Source of the DNA: an uncultured Flavobacteriales bacterium
GTDB lineage: Bacteria > Bacteroidota > Bacteroidia > Flavobacteriales > JBLHRE01
Length of the DNA: 64,000 nt
Direction: 5' to 3'
NCBI GenBank assembly: GCA_937139155.1
Contig: CAKZPI010000026.1
Location: forward strand, 1-64,000
Below the pieces are notes generated by a model that did not search any database, was not told the DNA's origin, and worked only from the letters and a program-made list of their open reading frames with translations. Numbering within the stretch: the stretch's first letter is position 1; the number at the start of each line of letters is the position of its first letter. Shown piece after piece: positions 60,362 through 64,000 of this stretch. The position numbers and the translations under genes were made by a program.

Positions 60362-61041
60362 GAAACCCTTTGGCAATCTCGCCAAATCACATCCTTGTCA
60401 GGAGGAGGCGCCGCGATTTTAATCCACTCATTTTTTATAGGATGCTCGAATTCAAGGTACCTAGCATGTAAATGAATGCTTTGGTCTCGGTTCGGACGAT
60501 CAAACCCGTACTTCACATCCCCTTTAATTGGGCAATCTATGCTTGAAAGCTGAACTCGAATTTGGTGGTGCCTTCCGGTTTTTGGTTTCACTTCTAGGAG
60601 TACAAAAGTTTTCAGCTTTTTCTTCAAAGAATAGCTGAGTTCGGAGCGTAGGTAGCCATCGACCTCTTCTGTTTTAGCGAAGGATTTGTTTTTTTCTTGG
60701 TTCTTTTTCAGGAAATGAACCAGGGTGTCAGCAGGATTTGGGGGCGTGTTTTTTACCACAGCCCAATACGTTTTTTCAACCTTTCTATCGTGAAAAAGAC
60801 TGTTCATTCGGCTTAAACCTTTGGAGGTTTTGGCAAACAAAACCACTCCAGAAACGGGTCGGTCAATCCGGTGAATCAAGCCAATAAAGGCCTTGGGCTT
60901 ATCATATTTCTTTTCCAAAAATTCCCGTACTTGATCTAGTAAGGGCTTGTCTCCGGTTCGATCGCCTTGCACCAAATCTCCGGGTAATTTATTGACGGCA
61001 ATTAAATGATTGTCTTCGTAGAGAACTCGAGATTTATCCAT
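60358..61041 (-). CDS. RluA-family pseudouridine synthase
   Basis: This 227-residue protein has the RluA motif HRIDRPVSGVVLFAKTSKG with the catalytic Asp, followed by KTYWAVV and LEVKPKTGRHHQIRVQLSS. It lacks an N-terminal S4 domain. It would isomerise uridines in rRNA or tRNA; the site cannot be told from sequence. It follows panB by 2 bp. Confidence 0.93.
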   Translation of the reverse strand: MDKSRVLYEDNHLIAVNKLPGDLVQGDRTGDKPLLDQVREFLEKKYDKPKAFIGLIHRIDRPVSGVVLFAKTSKGLSRMNSLFHDRKVEKTYWAVVKNTPPNPADTLVHFLKKNQEKNKSFAKTEEVDGYLRSELSYSLKKKLKTFVLLEVKPKTGRHHQIRVQLSSIDCPIKGDVKYGFDRPNRDQSIHLHARYLEFEHPIKNEWIKIAAPPPDKDVIWRDCQRVS

Positions 61042-61043
61042 GC

Positions 61044-61865
61044 TTAGTACGATTCCTGGTCGTTTGGAAAGTCCTTGTTTTTAACATCACGCACATAGGT
61101 TTGTACAGCACCTTGAATGTCTTCGAAAAGGTTAAGGTACCTCCTCAAAAATCGAGGGGAAAACTCTTGGTTCAACCCGAGCATATCATGCAATACCAAT
61201 ACTTGTCCGTCAACCCCAGCACCGGCACCAATTCCAATAACCGGAATGGTCAAGGACTGAGCCACTTCTTCTGCCAATTTTGCTGGAACCTTTTCTAAAA
61301 CGATGGCAAAGCAACCCGCCTCTTCTAGTAATTTGGCATCTTCTCGTAGTTTCTCAGCCTCTTCTTCTTCCCGAGCACGTACGGTATAGGTTCCGAATTT
61401 ATAGATGCTTTGAGGGGTAAGGCCTAGATGTCCCATTACCGGGATACCGGCGGTTAAAATTCTTCTTATCGACTCAATGATTTCTTCTCCTCCTTCTAGT
61501 TTCACCGCATGTCCACCTGACTCCTTCATAATTCGAATGGCTGAAGAAAGGGCTTCTTTAGAGTTTCCCTGGTAGGAGCCGAAAGGAAGGTCAACCACAA
61601 CCAAAGAGCGGTCTACTGCCCGGATTACCGAGGAGGCATGGTAGATCATTTGATCTAAGGTAATGGGCAAGGTGGTTTCATGCCCGGCCATTACATTACT
61701 GGCAGAATCACCAACAAGAATTACATCAATTCCAGATTCATCAATGATTTTGGCAAGGGTAAAATCATACGCCGTAAGCATTGAAATCTTCTCACCAAGT
61801 CTTTTCATTTCTTGGAGAGAGTTGGTGGTTACCTTTTTAAAATTCTTTTTACGATGGGTTGACAT
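61044..61865 (-). CDS. panB: 3-methyl-2-oxobutanoate hydroxymethyltransferase
   Basis: This 273-residue TIM barrel has the PanB motifs: [64 protein letters not shown] and [20 protein letters not shown]. It transfers a hydroxymethyl group from methylene-tetrahydrofolate to alpha-ketoisovalerate, the first step of pantothenate synthesis. It lies 2 bp before the pseudouridine synthase and 4 bp after the coiled-coil exported protein gene. Confidence 0.96.
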   Translation of the reverse strand: MSTHRKKNFKKVTTNSLQEMKRLGEKISMLTAYDFTLAKIIDESGIDVILVGDSASNVMAGHETTLPITLDQMIYHASSVIRAVDRSLVVVDLPFGSYQGNSKEALSSAIRIMKESGGHAVKLEGGEEIIESIRRILTAGIPVMGHLGLTPQSIYKFGTYTVRAREEEEAEKLREDAKLLEEAGCFAIVLEKVPAKLAEEVAQSLTIPVIGIGAGAGVDGQVLVLHDMLGLNQEFSPRFLRRYLNLFEDIQGAVQTYVRDVKNKDFPNDQESY

Positions 61866-61869
61866 GGTC

Positions 61870-63159
61870 TTATTTTTCAGTTTTACTGGGCATGAAATTA
61901 CTTTTAGGAAGGCTTCCTTCCCAAATGGTTTCGGGTTCCACTTCGAGGGTTTGGTTTGACCAAAACGAGATTTCCTCTTCAGGTTCTTCTTCTAAAATTT
62001 TGGTAGACACCGGCTCATCGCCCTTTTTATCTCTGCTTCTTTTCTCTCGTCTATACTCTGCCAATTTTATTTCTGATTCTTGGGTATAATTTAAGAACCG
62101 AAGGGTGAGCTCTTCAAGGCTCTTCCTCAATTTAGCATTTTCTCCTTCCAAGCTTTGCACATCATTGCTCAGCCTTTGATTGGCGTCGATTAGGTTTTGA
62201 ACCGTTTCTCGAAGGTAACTACTTAGTTCAGGATCAACTCCCCTACCACCTTTCTCCAACTGTTCTTTAAAGGCTAACTTATCTTCATTGGCTTTTGAAA
62301 GCTGTTTTTCAAGGTTTTGAATAATGGTTTCAAGTTCATTTATTTTTCCGGCGGCTCCTCCAGCCGTATACTCTGAAATCACGGCCCTTTGATCGGCAAT
62401 TTGATTTCTCAGCCTAATGTTTTCCTCGGTTAGTTCCTTAACCATTTGAGCGTAATTCCTTCCTTCGAGACTTGTAAATTCTTCGGCATCCCGGGTTGAA
62501 TTCACCCTAAAATAATCCACTCTCGCGCGGGTATTTGGTCCTATGAAAATTCCAAAATTTCCGCTGAAAAGCTCATGCGCTGAGAAGGATGTCAGGTACT
62601 TCTCATTGATGTAAACATCATATTCCCCATTTTGGGTTTTCACCTCAAGGATATTTTCTTTTCCCGGACCATTCAATAAATAAGTTCTTTCCCAGCCATC
62701 ATCGTCACCATCAGGAGTTAGATATCTATATCCATTTCCGTCAATGGCTTTGATTCGGTAATCTTTTGACCGATTGAATTCAATGATTAAGCCCTCTTGT
62801 CCATTATCGCTAGCCATGAGAATCACTCCCAAGCTTTGGTTTTTATTGGCCGGACCCATTTTCATGGAAGTTTTTAAATGGAATTCCTCAACCTTATTTG
62901 GCCATTGGGCCATGATGGCGTAGGGGGTCACCGGATTGGTGCGGGTAATGTAATAATCGCCATTATCTACCACGAAAACATTCTCAGTACTTCTAACCTC
63001 TGGCCAGGTTTTGGAAGGAGCATCAAATTCTTCTACCAACACCGGCACATTAAAATTGATGAAAACCCTCTGCTGACCCATTCCCGTAAAGGAAACCAAC
63101 AAGCAAAAAAACAGGGCATATACGCCCTTTGCTGATTTGTAGAAATCTCTTTTGAACAT
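61870..63159 (-). CDS. Exported protein with lectin-like domain and coiled coil
   Basis: This 429-residue protein has a signal peptide (to about residue 28), a beta-rich domain (about 35-220) resembling DUF1080/LamG-like sugar-binding folds ([47 protein letters not shown]), and a long helical coiled coil (about 235-370) with heptad Leu and Ile, then a Glu-rich tail. It could tether a sugar-binding head at the cell surface. It is read from a -7 box TAGCTTTG that leaves almost no leader. panB begins 4 bp downstream. Confidence 0.82.
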   Translation of the reverse strand: MFKRDFYKSAKGVYALFFCLLVSFTGMGQQRVFINFNVPVLVEEFDAPSKTWPEVRSTENVFVVDNGDYYITRTNPVTPYAIMAQWPNKVEEFHLKTSMKMGPANKNQSLGVILMASDNGQEGLIIEFNRSKDYRIKAIDGNGYRYLTPDGDDDGWERTYLLNGPGKENILEVKTQNGEYDVYINEKYLTSFSAHELFSGNFGIFIGPNTRARVDYFRVNSTRDAEEFTSLEGRNYAQMVKELTEENIRLRNQIADQRAVISEYTAGGAAGKINELETIIQNLEKQLSKANEDKLAFKEQLEKGGRGVDPELSSYLRETVQNLIDANQRLSNDVQSLEGENAKLRKSLEELTLRFLNYTQESEIKLAEYRREKRSRDKKGDEPVSTKILEEEPEEEISFWSNQTLEVEPETIWEGSLPKSNFMPSKTEK

Positions 63160-63163
63160 AGAA

Positions 63164-63171
63164 CAAAGCTA
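63164..63171 (-). promoter_or_regulatory. Bacteroidota -7 box for the coiled-coil protein gene
   Basis: The minus strand reads TAGCTTTG (TAnnTTTG match), ending 4 bp before the start codon, so the mRNA would be leaderless or nearly so. Confidence 0.45.
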
Positions 63172-63180
63172 CAATTTTCC

Positions 63181-63188
63181 TACTTTTG
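63181..63188 (+). promoter_or_regulatory. Bacteroidota -7 box for the terminal lipoprotein gene
   Basis: TACTTTTG matches TAnnTTTG and ends 7 bp before the start codon. It shares the 36-bp divergent gap with the minus-strand -7 box. Confidence 0.45.
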
Positions 63189-63195
63189 CAGGCCT

Positions 63196-64000
63196 ATGAA
63201 AAAATCACTTCTTGCCGGTTTATTTTTATCCGGATTATTGCTTGCTTGTTCAACGGATGTTGACGTGAACGCCCCCTATGAAGATGTAACAGTAATTTTC
63301 GGATTGCTTGATGCTTCAGATACCGCCCAATACATTAAGGTTAATAAGGCCTTTTTGGGTGAAGACGACGCCTTAATAATGGCTTCAGAAGAAGACTCAT
63401 TATACTATGCAGAAGGGTCTTTAACCGTTGAATTGGTAGAAATAATCAATGGCAATGAAGTTAAGACCATTGCGCTTACGCGGGATGAAAGCATTGAAAA
63501 GGATCCGGGAGTTTTCGCAAACCCTAACCAGGTTTTGTTTAAAACCACCGAAGCCTTGAATGAGAATGCTAGATACGCATTAAGGGTAGTAAAAAATGGT
63601 CCGGATGCCATTACCTCTACCGCTGAGACTCAATTGGTTCAAGATTTCAATTTTCTTAGTCCCTTGAACAACCCTTCCTATAAATTCAACTTCACCAATC
63701 GTTTTTCCGCAGCATCCATTCCCTTTCAAACTGCTGAAAATGGCCGAAGATATGAGTGTACCATTCGTTTCCATTACGTAGAAGAAAACCGGGCCAACCG
63801 GAATGACACCATTGAGAAATTCATTGAATGGACATTAGACCCATTTGAAGCAGATGATTTAGGTGGAGGAAGAGAAAGGAGCTTCAGCTTTCCGGGTTCA
63901 AGTTTCTATAAGGTGGTAGCAAACAGAATACAGCCAGACCTAACCGTTTGGAGGCACCCCAAAAAAGTTGATGTAATAATAGATGTCGCTGGCGACGAGT
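63196..64000 (+). CDS. Lipoprotein, unknown function, 3' end beyond the window
   Basis: The frame from ATG at 63196 stays open to the end of the window (268 codons). The N terminus is a lipoprotein signal (GLFLSGLLLACSTDVDVN, Cys at 19). The mature part has alternating strands, for example VTVIFGLLDASDTAQYIKVN and ARYALRVVKNG. It resembles Bacteroidota lipoproteins of the DUF4249 type in layout, but I cannot assign the family. It is divergent from the coiled-coil protein. Confidence 0.75.
   Translation, partial: MKKSLLAGLFLSGLLLACSTDVDVNAPYEDVTVIFGLLDASDTAQYIKVNKAFLGEDDALIMASEEDSLYYAEGSLTVELVEIINGNEVKTIALTRDESIEKDPGVFANPNQVLFKTTEALNENARYALRVVKNGPDAITSTAETQLVQDFNFLSPLNNPSYKFNFTNRFSAASIPFQTAENGRRYECTIRFHYVEENRANRNDTIEKFIEWTLDPFEADDLGGGRERSFSFPGSSFYKVVANRIQPDLTVWRHPKKVDVIIDVAGDE

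Overview
The window is a chromosomal segment from a member of the Bacteroidota, most likely a free-living Flavobacteriales-type bacterium. Two surface or secreted proteins carry the type IX secretion C-terminal sorting domain. Bacillithiol synthesis (bshB1), BT_3928-family, DUF4350 and DUF1599 genes are present. Several genes are preceded by the Bacteroidota -7 box TAnnTTTG rather than an E. coli-type -10 box. GC content is moderate to low, and genes are packed with 1-13 bp overlaps. The genus cannot be read from the sequence.

Layout. 1-2.3 kb is one end of a probable integrative element: a tyrosine recombinase abuts the 3' end of tRNA-Arg(ACG), next to a striking run of A/T tracts spaced about 11 bp apart, a small exported Cys protein and a truncated ORF. 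2.4-12.2 kb (minus strand) is housekeeping: clpS, plsY, a 1466-residue exported protein of unknown role, prmA, tpiA, an orphan oligopeptide-type ABC permease, a DoxX/MauE-like protein and DUF1599. 12.2-14.4 kb (plus) is folP-cdaA-alkB-like. 14.4-19.5 kb (minus) is surE-unknown-lpxB-spoIID-like-comEC.

20.3-24.6 kb is an accessory region. It holds a frameshifted Abi-like gene, a RelE/ParE toxin-antitoxin pair, a Cys-rich membrane protein paired with a degenerate signal-peptidase-like lipoprotein, and a dispersed composite repeat built from heptamer and octamer microsatellites in fixed order. 24.6-31.6 kb holds DUF2200, a DPP-IV-type peptidase, two tandem POT peptide transporters and a thioredoxin-like protein, which together suggest extracytoplasmic peptide breakdown followed by di/tripeptide uptake. 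31.9-42.7 kb holds mscS, two T9SS cargo proteins (one with codon use typical of very high expression), a MltF-like lytic transglycosylase, tRNA-His, copA, and a glycosyltransferase-flippase pair.

42.7-52.6 kb holds bshB1 and, divergent to it, a long overlapping operon: ccmB, an unknown exported protein, ccmC, ccmD, ccmE (CxxxY type), ccmF, DUF2520, kdsC-like, a UbiA-type prenyltransferase and maf, followed by nhaC. 53-60.4 kb is the conserved but poorly understood MoxR-DUF58-DUF4350-DUF4129-SpoIIM/RDD neighbourhood, here with SpoIIM carrying a second membrane domain and a perfect palindrome between the two divergent arms. The end of the window holds an RluA-type pseudouridine synthase, panB, a coiled-coil exported protein, and the 5' part of a lipoprotein gene running off the edge.

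The strongest candidates for something undescribed are the composite microsatellite repeat (20.3-24.5 kb), the two-gene Cys-rich/S26-like unit between its copies, the phased-tract DNA beside the integrase, and the 101-bp inverted-repeat element at 52.85 kb.
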